From assembly GCA_035373905.1 (NCBI GenBank), contig DAOSOK010000016.1, positions 1 to 64,000 on the forward strand: a DNA stretch of 64,000 nucleotides, in the 5' to 3' direction. The position numbers and the translations under genes are program-made. Under the pieces are notes generated by a model that had not been told where the DNA came from, ran no database searches, and saw only the letters and a program-made list of their open reading frames with translations. This document shows, piece after piece, positions 1-8,099 of the stretch (its first letter is position 1; each line of letters opens with the position of its first letter). Source of the DNA: Candidatus Ozemobacteraceae bacterium (lineage in GTDB: Bacteria > Muiribacteriota > Ozemobacteria > Ozemobacterales > Ozemobacteraceae).

Positions 1-101
1 AACGGCATCGAGTATGCGAGTATACGGGATGAGTGTCGTGTTCCTTTTGCGACGATGTAGTAGTGATTGTCGTGTTGTTTGTAATACGAGGAGTATCTGT
101 A

Positions 102-1412
102 TCAATTGCTTGGGGACGACCCCGTATGGCGTTTGCCGACGTCGCTCTTCGCGTTCCTGTCCAGCGAGCGTTTCGCGGTTCCCCAGTCTTCACGGACCTG
201 GAGGGCATAGCGAAGAGATTGAGTCACCGTCGCGTCGATGTTGTCTTTCAGCCAGCCGGACATCGCTGTCGAAACCTTTGAGGGTGCATGGAAATCAGCC
301 AGTATGGCTCCCAGTGCCCGCCCCATGGTTGCCACGGTGTCGCGTTCGCCCCATTCGGAGGCGTCGAAGCGGTCGCTCCAGCTAAAGAGTTGTCTCACGA
401 GATAGGGGCGCCCGTGAATTCCAACGACGCCGAGAAACACGTCTCTGTCCCGGTGTGCCCGCATGAGTGCGGTGATGGTGTATTTCTGCTGGTCTGCGAG
501 GCTCGTCGGCTTGACGCAGGAGGGCCGCATTTCCTTGACTTCGATGATTCTGTTGTCTTCCCACGCACCGGCGCGCCCTTCGATGAGAACCTGATAGCGT
601 TTCAGCCCGATGCTCGAAAGCCCTTTGTCCTCGCGGGCGATGATGTCCAGTATGGTTGCGTTGTCTTTCGGCAGGTGGTTTTCACGAACCTTCGCAAGAA
701 GAAACGGCATCAATGCCGATTTCACGTCATCGCTTTCCTGCGGGGACAACTTCAGGAACGTATCTTTCTTTTTGAATCGGTTCGGAATCTGCGCGACCGT
801 GTATTTTGAAAGGATCGCGGTTTTGTCGGTTGCCGCGACCTTTTTGAGAAAATGCCTGAGCTTCGGTGGGAAGGAAAGATCCGGCCAGTCGGGGGCGTTG
901 GCATGGGCGAGTCCTTCCCGATACCCGTCGATCGTCGAAACGAGAATCCCTTTCAACGTGCCCTGGTCGAATTGTTCGAACGCGACCGCCAAGCTGACGC
1001 ACAATCGGAAAAGATCGTAGGAAAGCGGCGCCGTCCTGGCTTCGTCGAGATCTTCCGGGGAGTAAGACGGGGTTTTTCCGGGAAAATACAGCACTCCGAA
1101 ATTGTGGACGTGCATATCTCCGCCAGCCAGCCCCTGAGGCGAGGTTGACAAAAATTCGAGTTCCGGGCTCTGTTCGATATCGCGATACATCACATGCGCC
1201 GTGGCCCGAAGGAACGAAAACGGGTCTGCCAGCATGGTTCGGAGCTTCAGCCGGTAGAGATCCGGCCGCTCGTTTTTCACCGCGGCATTGAACGACAGAA
1301 TTTCCGGCACGACGTCTTTTAATCCGAACTGGCGGGCGTCTGCGACAATGGGAGAAAGAAGAAATGCCGCGATGAAGATTCCTGAAATCCAGTTGAATGG
1401 GCGAAGAAGCAT
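102..1412 (-). CDS. DUF2252 family protein, exported
   Basis: A 436-residue protein with an N-terminal hydrophobic signal segment (about residues 10-26). The DUF2252 hallmarks are visible: GDMHVHNFG at residues 98-106, DLDEA near 121, and PLSYDLFRL just after it. These resemble the catalytic HxD..N and metal-binding loops of the protein-kinase/aminoglycoside-phosphotransferase fold, so a kinase-like activity on an unknown substrate is possible but untested. An AAAGG ribosome site lies 7 bases before the ATG. It is transcribed divergently from gltX. Most DUF2252 proteins are cytoplasmic, so the apparent signal peptide is worth noting. Family assignment is fairly sure; function is unknown. Confidence 0.85.
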   Translation of the reverse strand: MLLRPFNWISGIFIAAFLLSPIVADARQFGLKDVVPEILSFNAAVKNERPDLYRLKLRTMLADPFSFLRATAHVMYRDIEQSPELEFLSTSPQGLAGGDMHVHNFGVLYFPGKTPSYSPEDLDEARTAPLSYDLFRLCVSLAVAFEQFDQGTLKGILVSTIDGYREGLAHANAPDWPDLSFPPKLRHFLKKVAATDKTAILSKYTVAQIPNRFKKKDTFLKLSPQESDDVKSALMPFLLAKVRENHLPKDNATILDIIAREDKGLSSIGLKRYQVLIEGRAGAWEDNRIIEVKEMRPSCVKPTSLADQQKYTITALMRAHRDRDVFLGVVGIHGRPYLVRQLFSWSDRFDASEWGERDTVATMGRALGAILADFHAPSKVSTAMSGWLKDNIDATVTQSLRYALQVREDWGTAKRSLDRNAKSDVGKRHTGSSPSN

Positions 1413-1443
1413 GGGTGAACCTTTCTTTTCGGGGAATGGGGAT

Positions 1444-1473
1444 ATGGTAGAAATGTTCCGAATCGATTGTCAA
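1444..1473 (-). promoter_or_regulatory. Predicted sigma-70 promoter of the DUF2252 gene
   Basis: Read on the minus strand, TTGACA (1468-1473) and TACCAT (1444-1449) are separated by 18 bases. They lie 32 bases upstream of the DUF2252 start codon. Confidence 0.55.
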
Positions 1474-1516
1474 ATTCCGCTTCGTCCGCGGCCGGGATGG
1501 TTTGTACGACGGGGCA

Positions 1517-1545
1517 TTGCTCAAGAGGGCGAGTTGAGGTATGAT
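1517..1545 (+). promoter_or_regulatory. Predicted sigma-70 promoter of gltX-maf-coaD
   Basis: TTGCTC (1517-1522) and TATGAT (1540-1545) have an ideal 17-base spacer and lie 56 bases before the gltX ATG. It is divergent from the DUF2252 promoter. Confidence 0.6.
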
Positions 1546-1601
1546 TCCGCCTCCGTCAGTCCCCATTTCGCACCGTTGCCCTCAGGAACAGGAGATATCG
1601 C

Positions 1602-3053
1602 ATGACCGCACCCGTCCGCGTCCGATTCGCCCCGTCGCCGACCGGCCACCTCCACGTCGGAGGCGCTCGCACCGCTCTCTTCAACTGGCTGTTCGCCCGT
1701 CACAACGGCGGCACGTTCATCCTGCGAATCGAAGACACCGATGCGGAGCGCTCGAAGGATGTCTATACCCAGGCGATCCTCGACGGTCTTCGCTGGCTGG
1801 GCATCGACTGGGACGAGGGACCAGACAAGGACGGCGGCCACGGCCCCTATTTCCAGACTCAGCGGCTCCATCTGTATCGCGCGGCCGTCGAACAACTCCT
1901 GCGCGAAGGAAAGGTGTACCACTGTTTCTGCTCGCCCGAGATCCTCTCGGCAATGCGCGAAGAACAGATGGCTCGCAAGGAGGACCCGAAATACGACGGC
2001 CGATGCTCGCAGCTTTCGCGTGAAGAGGTCGAGAAGCGCATCGCGGCAGGCGAAAAGTTTACCCTGCGGCTCCGCGTCGCCGCCGGCGAGAACGTCGCCT
2101 GGAACGACCTGACCAAAGGCGAGTTATCGTTCGGCTCGCATTTGCTCGACGACCTGGTTGTCGTGAAATCCGACGGTTTTCCGACCTACAACTTCGCCGT
2201 CGTCGTCGACGACTCGCTGATGAAGATTACTCACGTGATCCGCGGCGAGGATCACATCTCGAACACGCCCAAGCAGATCCTACTCTACAAGGCGCTCGGC
2301 TACCCGGTTCCCCAATTCTCCCACATCCCGATGATCCTCGGTTCCGACCGGTCGCGGCTCAGCAAACGGCACGGGGCGACCTCAGTCATCGAATACAAGG
2401 ACATGGGCTTTGAGCCCGAGGCGTTCCGCAACTTCCTCGCCCTTCTCGGCTGGTCGCCCGAGACCGGGGCGGAAGTGCTGACGCAGCGTGAGATGTTTGA
2501 TCTGTTCTCGCTCGAGCGGGTCAGTTCCCACGGCGCCATCTTCAACATGGAGAAGCTCGCCTGGTTCAACGCCGAATACATCAAGAAGATGGACGGCGCG
2601 ACGGTGCTCGACCGCTGCCGGCCCTGGCTCGAAAAGCTCCCCGGTTTTCCCGGCGAATACGACACCGCGCGTCTCGAGAAGATGGTCGGCCTGTATCGCG
2701 AACGCATGAAAACCTTCAACGAGATCGAGGCACAGATCGGCTGGTTCTTCGCCGAGCCCGTCGAATTCGATGCGAAAGGCATGGAAAAGGCCGCCAAGAT
2801 TCCCGATGGAAAGGCGCTGCTCGCCGAGTTGATCACGCGACTCGAAGCGCAGGCGGATTTTTTTGAAGCGCCGCTCGAGGCCCTCATTCGCGGCTTTGCA
2901 GAGGAAAAGGGACGTAAAGTCGGTGATATTATCCACCTCTGCAGGTTGGGTCTCAGCGGCCGGACGGCGACGCCCGGACTGTTCGAGAGCATGACCGTTC
3001 TCGGGAAGCCTTCGAGCATGAAGCGCCTGAACGCTTTCGTGGCGCGGCTCTGA
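1602..3053 (+). CDS. gltX: Glutamyl-tRNA synthetase
   Basis: Class I aminoacyl-tRNA synthetase that charges tRNA-Glu with glutamate in the cytoplasm. It has 483 residues, normal for the family. The N-terminus carries the HIGH-type signature (SPTGHLHVGGARTALFNW) and residues near 250 carry the KMSKS-type loop SRLSKRHGA. A CFC...RC pattern near residue 107 resembles the zinc site of the connective domain, with the last ligand apparently Gln instead of His. An AGGAG ribosome site precedes the ATG. It is the first gene of a tight operon with maf and coaD. Confidence 0.97.
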   Translation: MTAPVRVRFAPSPTGHLHVGGARTALFNWLFARHNGGTFILRIEDTDAERSKDVYTQAILDGLRWLGIDWDEGPDKDGGHGPYFQTQRLHLYRAAVEQLLREGKVYHCFCSPEILSAMREEQMARKEDPKYDGRCSQLSREEVEKRIAAGEKFTLRLRVAAGENVAWNDLTKGELSFGSHLLDDLVVVKSDGFPTYNFAVVVDDSLMKITHVIRGEDHISNTPKQILLYKALGYPVPQFSHIPMILGSDRSRLSKRHGATSVIEYKDMGFEPEAFRNFLALLGWSPETGAEVLTQREMFDLFSLERVSSHGAIFNMEKLAWFNAEYIKKMDGATVLDRCRPWLEKLPGFPGEYDTARLEKMVGLYRERMKTFNEIEAQIGWFFAEPVEFDAKGMEKAAKIPDGKALLAELITRLEAQADFFEAPLEALIRGFAEEKGRKVGDIIHLCRLGLSGRTATPGLFESMTVLGKPSSMKRLNAFVARL

Positions 3054-3086
3054 TGGAAGACTCGGCATAGCCGTGAGGAGCACGCG

Positions 3087-3716
3087 ATGAACGCCCGCCA
3101 AAAACTTCCGACCCTCTATCTCGCCTCCCAGTCGCCCCGCCGGCGCGAGATCCTTGCCGACCTGGGCATCCCGTTCAAGCTCAGGACGTCTCCGTATCAC
3201 GAGACGACGAGGGACGTCGTCGGCCTTGTGCCGAACGAGCAGGCCGCGCGCCTCGCCGGCCTGAAGGCGGTCCACGCCGCCGCGGGCCTCGACGAAGGGA
3301 TCGTGATCGGAGCCGACACGATCGTGGTGCTCGACGAGCACGTGCTCGGCAAGCCCCGCGATCGCGACGACGCCCGCCGCATGCTCGAGATGCTGTCCGG
3401 AAGAACGCACCGGGTCATCACGGGAATCTCCCTCGTAGACCCGAAAAACGATCGCACCGTGACGCACGCCGAATCGACCAACGTCGTGTTCAAACAGCTC
3501 CGTGAGCGCGAGATCACCGACTATATCGACACGCCCGAACCCTACGACAAGGCTGGCGCGTATGCGGTCCAGGGACTGGCGTCGCTGTTCGTCGAGCGCA
3601 TCGAGGGCTGTTACTACAACGTCGTCGGATTCCCCGTCGTGGCGTTCGGAAACTTGTTGAAATATATCGGTATAGATATTATGGACTACGTGAACAGGGC
3701 GGAAACGGCATCATGA
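3087..3716 (+). CDS. maf: Maf-family nucleotide pyrophosphatase
   Basis: A 209-residue Maf/YhdE-like protein. The family hydrolyses nucleoside triphosphates, including modified nucleotides such as m5UTP or dTTP, to monophosphates. The N-terminal SQSPRRREIL phosphate-binding signature, the IGADTIV motif (about residues 70-76) and the YDKAGAYAVQG motif (about 153-163) are all present. It starts 33 bases after gltX and ends just before coaD, so cotranscription is likely. Subfamily specificity cannot be settled from sequence alone. Confidence 0.93.
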   Translation: MNARQKLPTLYLASQSPRRREILADLGIPFKLRTSPYHETTRDVVGLVPNEQAARLAGLKAVHAAAGLDEGIVIGADTIVVLDEHVLGKPRDRDDARRMLEMLSGRTHRVITGISLVDPKNDRTVTHAESTNVVFKQLREREITDYIDTPEPYDKAGAYAVQGLASLFVERIEGCYYNVVGFPVVAFGNLLKYIGIDIMDYVNRAETAS

Positions 3717-3753
3717 CGCATCCGCCGATGACGGGATGCCGGAGGTCGCACCC

Positions 3754-4245
3754 ATGCGCATAGCCGTTTACCCCGGAAGTTTCGACCCGTTTACGAACGG
3801 TCACCTCGACATTTTGAACCGCGCGGCGAAAGTGTTCGACCACGTGATCGTGGGCGTGCTGGTCCATCCCTCGAAACGCTGCCTTTTCCCCCCCGAACAG
3901 CGCGTGGAGATGATCGGCGAGGTGCTGAAGGAGAGCGAGAACGTTCGCGCCATCCACTTCGACGGCCTTCTCGTCGATTTCTGCCGCCAGGTTGGCGCAT
4001 GCGCCGTCATCAGGGGCCTGCGTGCCGTTTCCGATTACGAATACGAACTCCAGATCTTTTCGGTCAACAAACAGCTCGCCCCCGACCTGGAAACGGTGTT
4101 CCTGATGTCGTCGACCCAGTATTCCTTCCTCAGTTCGAGTATCGTCAAGGAAGTCGCGAAGTATGGGGGCGATGTTTCGACGATGGTTCCGCCGGCGGTC
4201 GAAACCTTTCTGAAACGCCGTTTTTCGGCCGCATCCGTCGAGTGA
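3754..4245 (+). CDS. coaD: Phosphopantetheine adenylyltransferase
   Basis: Catalyses the fourth step of coenzyme A synthesis, joining ATP and 4'-phosphopantetheine to form dephospho-CoA. It has 163 residues, the usual size. The nucleotidyltransferase signature YPGSFDPFTNGHLDI contains the T/HxGH catalytic motif, and the conserved RGLRAVSDYEYE and SSSIVKE motifs follow. An in-frame ATG at 3736 exists, but a GGAGGT ribosome site at 3741-3746 lies 7 bases before the ATG at 3754, so the shorter form is chosen. Last gene of the gltX operon. Confidence 0.96.
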   Translation: MRIAVYPGSFDPFTNGHLDILNRAAKVFDHVIVGVLVHPSKRCLFPPEQRVEMIGEVLKESENVRAIHFDGLLVDFCRQVGACAVIRGLRAVSDYEYELQIFSVNKQLAPDLETVFLMSSTQYSFLSSSIVKEVAKYGGDVSTMVPPAVETFLKRRFSAASVE

Positions 4246-4275
4246 CGAAAACTTCGATGTGCCGGTAAAGCTTTT

Positions 4276-4304
4276 TTTACAACAGGGTGGTTCTGTGATA
4301 AATT
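4276..4304 (+). promoter_or_regulatory. Predicted promoter of the response regulator gene
   Basis: TTTACA (4276-4281) and TAAATT (4299-4304) are spaced by 17 bases in an AT-rich pocket about 85 bases before the response-regulator start. Confidence 0.4.
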
Positions 4305-4388
4305 CATGAAGGGGTATCTTCCGGCAGGCTGTTTGCGAAACCGTCATATCGTTCGATCCTTTGAAACGCCGATAACACGAGAAGAGGC

Positions 4389-5294
4389 ATGATGAAAGTT
4401 CTGATTGCAGACGACGAACCGATGCTGCGGGAGATCCTGCGGGAACTGGTTACCATGCGGGGACACGAGGTTATTCTTGCCTCGGACGGCAAGGAAGCGC
4501 TCGACCTTTTCAAGAAAGAAACTCCCGACCTCGTCATCTCGGACATCATCATGCCCCAAATGGACGGGCTGAAATTTCTCTCCGAGATTCGCCAGCTCGA
4601 TCAGGAGACCCTCGTCGTCATGACGACCGGCCTCGGCAAGGAAGAATTCACTCTCGAAGCCCTCCGTCTGCGGGCAAACGATTTCATCAAGAAGCCCATC
4701 GAGCCGAGCATCCTGTTTCCCCTGCTCGACAAGTATGCCGGCATCGTCGAATCGCGGACGCGCCTGAGCGAAACGCTCAACTACTGCGTGCGACGGTCGA
4801 GCACGATGCGGATTGACAACCGGATGGAAATGATTCCGATGGTCGCCCAGCGCCTCCTGATGGAGACTTGCGATGCGATCCCGCACGATCAGCGCCTCGG
4901 GCTCAAGATCGCCCTGGTCGAGTTGCTCGCGAACGCCGTCGAGCACGGCAACCTGAATATCACCTGCGAAGAAAAGCAGTCCGCGATGGAAGAAAGCCTC
5001 GAGGGGATCGACAACCTCCGGGAAGAACGATTGCGGAACGACGAGTTCGCGCGCCGGCGTGTGACGATCGATTTCGTCATGAACTCGGAAGCCTGCGAAT
5101 GGACGATTACGGACGAAGGACTGGGCTTCGATTTCACGACCCTGCCGAACCCGCTCGATCCCGAAAACCTGGCTCAGCCGAACGGCCGCGGTATCTTCCT
5201 CGCCCGCCTCAGCTTCGAGGAACTGGAATTCCTGGGAAAAGGCAACTCGGTGCGGGTTCGGAAGCTTCTCCCCCGCGCGCCGCAGAAACCCTGA
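4389..5294 (+). CDS. Response regulator with RsbW-like ATPase output domain
   Basis: A 301-residue two-domain protein. Residues 1-120 form a CheY-like receiver (DDEP acidic pocket, phospho-acceptor Asp in LVISDIIMPQMDG, Lys in FIKKP). Residues about 140-295 form a GHKL/HATPase_c domain of the RsbW/SpoIIAB anti-sigma kinase type, with N-box ELLANAVEHGN, G1-like DEGLGFD and NGRGIFLAR. By analogy it would be a phosphorylation-switched serine kinase or anti-sigma factor in a partner-switching pathway. No histidine kinase, anti-anti-sigma factor or phosphatase lies nearby. Two adjacent ATGs (4389, 4392) follow a GAAGAGG ribosome site. Confidence 0.88.
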   Translation: MMKVLIADDEPMLREILRELVTMRGHEVILASDGKEALDLFKKETPDLVISDIIMPQMDGLKFLSEIRQLDQETLVVMTTGLGKEEFTLEALRLRANDFIKKPIEPSILFPLLDKYAGIVESRTRLSETLNYCVRRSSTMRIDNRMEMIPMVAQRLLMETCDAIPHDQRLGLKIALVELLANAVEHGNLNITCEEKQSAMEESLEGIDNLREERLRNDEFARRRVTIDFVMNSEACEWTITDEGLGFDFTTLPNPLDPENLAQPNGRGIFLARLSFEELEFLGKGNSVRVRKLLPRAPQKP

Positions 5295-5359
5295 AGAACG
5301 CCGGCCTGTCTTTCCGGATTCCCGAAGAAGAGCCTATGTCGCGTTTTCGCTCGTGAAGA

Positions 5360-5398
5360 GCCTGTCGAAGCGCGAACACTGTACGTTCTTCGACAGGC
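5360..5398. terminator. Inverted repeat between convergent genes, terminator-like
   Basis: An 11-bp perfect stem (5360-5370 with 5388-5398) lies between the convergent response-regulator and nifS genes. No good T-run follows on either strand, so it may be a dispersed palindrome rather than a terminator. Its CCTGTCGAAG arm resembles a sequence at 40824-40841. Confidence 0.4.
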
Positions 5399-5449
5399 AC
5401 GGCACGAACGGGCCGGTATTACTCTGCGGGTCTCGATAGGTGGCGCGGT

Positions 5450-6667
5450 TCAGACGGGCCCTTGCGCGGCCTGTTCGCGCCTGCCCAGTTCCTTGAGCTT
5501 GTCGGCGTAGAACGGGGACATCGATCGCAGTTTCGATACAATATCGGGCAGTACATTCAGCACGTGATCGACATCGGCGTCCGTGTTGAACCGCGAAAGC
5601 GAAAAGCGAACCGAGCCGTGGGCATACGTGAACGGCACCTGCATCGCCATCAGGACGTGCGATGGTTCGAGACTGCCGCTGGTGCAGGCCGAGCCCGAAC
5701 TGGCGGCGATGCCGGCGGCGCTCAGGTGCAGCAGAATCGCTTCGCCCTCGATGAATTCGAAGCCGATGTTGGTCGTGTTGGGAAGACGCCACTGGGGATT
5801 TCCGTTGATGTGCGAGTAGGGGATCCGCTCGAACAAGCCTCTCTCGAGACGGTCGCGGAGCTGACGGACGCGATTGTTCTCTTCGAACATCGCGTTCATG
5901 GCGATCTCGCAGGCTTTGCCCAGGCCGACGATATACGGGGCGTTTTCGGTTCCCGCACGCCTGTTCCGTTCCTGGTGGCCGCCGAGCATGAACGGCGAAA
6001 TACGTGTGCCGCGCCGGATGAACAGCACGCCGATTCCCTTCGGCGCGTGCAGCTTGTGGCCCGATATCGAGAGCAGACTCACGGGCATCTTTTTCATATC
6101 GAGCGGTATTTTTCCGGCCGCCTGGACGGCGTCGGTGTGGAAGATGACGCCCTTCTCGGCGCAAATCTCGGCGATCCTGTCGATCGGGAACAGGGTGCCG
6201 GTTTCGTTGTTGGCGGCCATGATGCTGACGATCGCCGTTTCTGGAGTGATCGCCGCGGCCAGCTCGTCGAGGTCGAGGTTGCCCTGCTTGTCGACGGGAA
6301 GTTCGGTGAGGCGGTACCCTTTTTTCGCCATATACCGACAGACGTTCAGCACGGCGGGATGCTCGACCTTCGTCGTGATGATGTGGCGCTTTTCCGGATG
6401 GGCCTCGCAAACGCCGCGGATGGCGTGGTTGTCCGACTCGGTGCCGCAGGACGTGAAAACGATCTCTTCCGGCTGGGCGTTGAGAAGCGCGGCGACTTTT
6501 CCGCGGGCCTCGTCGAGGTGTCGGGCCACCTGGCCGCCGAAGATATGCATCGAGCTGGCGTTTCCGTAAAGATCCTTGAAAAAGGGGATCATCGCCTCGA
6601 AAACTTCCGGGGCGACGCTCGTCGTGGCGTTGTTGTCGACGTAGACGGTTCGAGCGGGAGTTGTCAT
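5450..6667 (-). CDS. nifS: Cysteine desulfurase (NifS type)
   Basis: PLP enzyme that removes sulfur from cysteine as a persulfide for Fe-S cluster assembly. It has 405 residues. Visible motifs are the N-terminal VYVDNNATT, the PLP-contacting HTDAVQAAGK, the Schiff-base lysine in SGHKLHAPKG and a C-terminal GSACTSGSLEPSHVL loop with the catalytic cysteine. AAGGAGGG lies 7 bases before the ATG. It follows nifU by 16 bases on the same strand, so the two form a dedicated assembly unit. The NifS rather than IscS label rests on pairing with full-length NifU. Confidence 0.95.
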   Translation of the reverse strand: MTTPARTVYVDNNATTSVAPEVFEAMIPFFKDLYGNASSMHIFGGQVARHLDEARGKVAALLNAQPEEIVFTSCGTESDNHAIRGVCEAHPEKRHIITTKVEHPAVLNVCRYMAKKGYRLTELPVDKQGNLDLDELAAAITPETAIVSIMAANNETGTLFPIDRIAEICAEKGVIFHTDAVQAAGKIPLDMKKMPVSLLSISGHKLHAPKGIGVLFIRRGTRISPFMLGGHQERNRRAGTENAPYIVGLGKACEIAMNAMFEENNRVRQLRDRLERGLFERIPYSHINGNPQWRLPNTTNIGFEFIEGEAILLHLSAAGIAASSGSACTSGSLEPSHVLMAMQVPFTYAHGSVRFSLSRFNTDADVDHVLNVLPDIVSKLRSMSPFYADKLKELGRREQAAQGPV

Positions 6668-6683
6668 GGGGGCTCCCTCCTTC

Positions 6684-7544
6684 TTATTCCTGCTGGACGA
6701 CGACGATCTCCGGTGCGACCCGGCGGCGGAGCGTGTCCTGGACCATGAACTGCAGCGTGGCGGTCGAGCTGACGCAGTGGGCGCAGGCCCCCTGGAGCTT
6801 GACGGTGACGGTCATGCCGTCGATGTCGATCAGTTCGATGCCGCCGCCGTCGGCGCGCAAATGCGGGGCGATCTCGCTTTCGATCACGTTCGCGATCAAC
6901 TGCATGCGCTGGATGTTCGTGAGTTTCTTCGGAGCCGACCCGGTTTCGGCGACGACGGCCGGTTTGGGGGCTCTCGCCGCGACCATCTCGTCGAGGATGC
7001 GCCTGATGTCGGGCAGACAGCCGCCGCAGCCGCCGCCCGCCTTGGTGTAGTTCGTGACCTGCTCGACCGTCGTCAGGTGATTTTCGGAGATGACATCGCG
7101 GATTTTACTTTCGGTCACCCAGAAGCATTTGCAGATGACCTGCGACTCCTCTTCCTCATGCTCGACGGTCTTTTCGCCCCGGTAATGGGCGACCGCCGCT
7201 TCGAGAGCCTCCTTACCCATGACGGAACAATGCATCTTCTGCTCGGGAAGACCGCCGAGGAACTTTGCGATATCGTCGTTCGTGATGGCGAGAGCTTCCG
7301 CGACCGTTTTCCCCTTGATCATCTCGGTGAGAGCGGAAGCGCTCGCGATGGCGCTGGCGCAGCCGAAGGTCTGGAACTTCGCGTCGAGAATCCGTTCGTT
7401 GGCAGGGTCGATCTTCATATAGAGTTTCAGGGCATCGCCGCAGGCGAGCGACCCGACCTGTCCGATGGCGTTGGCATCGGGGATTTCACCGACGTTCCTC
7501 GGATTCGTGAAATGATCAATGACGGAGTTGGTGTAATTCCACAT
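6684..7544 (-). CDS. nifU: NifU Fe-S cluster assembly scaffold, three-domain
   Basis: A 286-residue modular scaffold receiving sulfur from NifS. Residues 1-125 are the IscU-type domain with three conserved cysteines (SLACGD, TFGCAS, MHCSV). Residues about 135-185 are the BFD-like [2Fe-2S] domain (CKC ... CGGC). Residues about 205-280 are the Nfu domain with CAHC. Full-length NifU of this kind serves general Fe-S assembly in several anaerobes that do not fix nitrogen. No nitrogenase gene is near. A GGGAGAG ribosome site precedes the ATG. Confidence 0.95.
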   Translation of the reverse strand: MWNYTNSVIDHFTNPRNVGEIPDANAIGQVGSLACGDALKLYMKIDPANERILDAKFQTFGCASAIASASALTEMIKGKTVAEALAITNDDIAKFLGGLPEQKMHCSVMGKEALEAAVAHYRGEKTVEHEEEESQVICKCFWVTESKIRDVISENHLTTVEQVTNYTKAGGGCGGCLPDIRRILDEMVAARAPKPAVVAETGSAPKKLTNIQRMQLIANVIESEIAPHLRADGGGIELIDIDGMTVTVKLQGACAHCVSSTATLQFMVQDTLRRRVAPEIVVVQQE

Positions 7545-7874
7545 GATATCTCTCCCGTTGGAGCAGAATTGGCGATCAATGATACCATAAACAGGCCTTC
7601 TTTCCCATGATCTGCTTTCATCACTCTATCCATCGATTCGGGAAAATTGCATGGCCATCGATGGCAGGATGCTTCGTGAACGGGCGAAGGGAAGATGCCG
7701 CGAAAATGCGGGGGTCCGCCGAATAATCGAGACGATGCAGCCGTGGTGTGTTAGGCGGATGTGTGCGAAAAATCGATTATTCTTGCGAAATTGCACGATC
7801 GGGTCATGCGCCTTTGAAACATTCGGGCTAATGCCCTTTTTAGAGCAATTGGCGAGTTTTTTCAAAAAAGGATC
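7545..7874. other. Gene-free stretch with possible structured RNA
   Basis: About 330 bases between nifU and the riboswitch promoter. Short ORFs on both strands (7651-7878 plus, 7626-7928 minus) have no recognisable protein and look like chance ORFs. The stretch holds two interleaved inverted repeats: 7714-7720 with 7754-7760, and 7721-7730 with 7773-7782. A small GGGC-TAAT-GCCC hairpin with five T follows at 7825-7841. The order is compatible with a pseudoknotted transcript ending in a weak terminator. Confidence 0.35.
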
Positions 7875-7901
7875 TTGACAGACGATCCGATCTTCTATAA
7901 A
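7875..7901 (+). promoter_or_regulatory. Predicted promoter of the riboswitch-M23 peptidase unit
   Basis: A consensus TTGACA (7875-7880) and TATAAA (7896-7901) are separated by a slightly short 15-base spacer. The expected transcript start (about 7908) falls just before the riboswitch. Confidence 0.55.
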
Positions 7902-7916
7902 GTGCTTGCATCTAAC

Positions 7917-8036
7917 GTGCCGAATCATGATTGCCCATCATGAGCGGGGGACCCAGGTTCCTTGGGGTGAATCCCTGATTTTCATCAGGGTAGGGGGCCT
8001 TCCAGACTCCGAACCCGTCAGCTAACCTCGCAGGCA
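7917..8036 (+). ncRNA. Cyclic di-AMP riboswitch (ydaO-yuaA class)
   Basis: The leader matches the conserved core of the ydaO class in order: a small P2 hairpin (7924-7942, loop TGCCC), GCGGGGGACCCA (7944-7955), TTGGGGTGAATC (7962-7973), a CCTGA/TCAGG hairpin, and the 3' block CCGAACCCGTCAGCTAACC (8009-8027) followed by TCGCAGGC. In known members c-di-AMP binding usually turns expression off, often of cell-wall hydrolases, which fits the M23 peptidase downstream. A CCTTCC segment (7998-8003) is complementary to GGAAGG (8040-8045) overlapping the downstream ribosome site, so translation control is possible. Boundaries are approximate. Confidence 0.9.
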
Positions 8037-8043
8037 ACAGGAA

Positions 8044-8090
8044 GGAGGAACATCGTCGGTCGGCGACTGCGCCGGCAGGGCGGGACGATG
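8044..8090 (+). promoter_or_regulatory. Strong ribosome site separated from the start by a 40-base hairpin
   Basis: GGAGG at 8044-8048 is followed by a hairpin spanning 8051-8090: CATCGTC pairs with GACGATG, and an inner 7-bp stem (8059-8065 with 8070-8076) has an ACTG loop. Only 9 bases separate the hairpin from the peptidase ATG at 8100. If the hairpin is folded, the ribosome site moves to roughly 11 effective bases from the start. A three-codon ORF (ATG 8088, stop 8097-8099) abuts the start codon. Confidence 0.5.
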
Positions 8091-8099
8091 AGATACTGA

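Noticed and set aside
1..101. A feature in the first 101 bases
   Set aside because: Only short direct GTCGTGTT-like repeats and chance frames are visible; nothing supportable.
6684..7544. NifU/NifS as evidence of nitrogen fixation
   Set aside because: No nitrogenase or cofactor genes are present, and full-length NifU with NifS is used for general Fe-S assembly in several anaerobes.
7626..7928. 100-codon minus-strand frame upstream of nifU
   Set aside because: It would overlap the M23 promoter and start of the riboswitch, lacks a ribosome site and resembles no protein.
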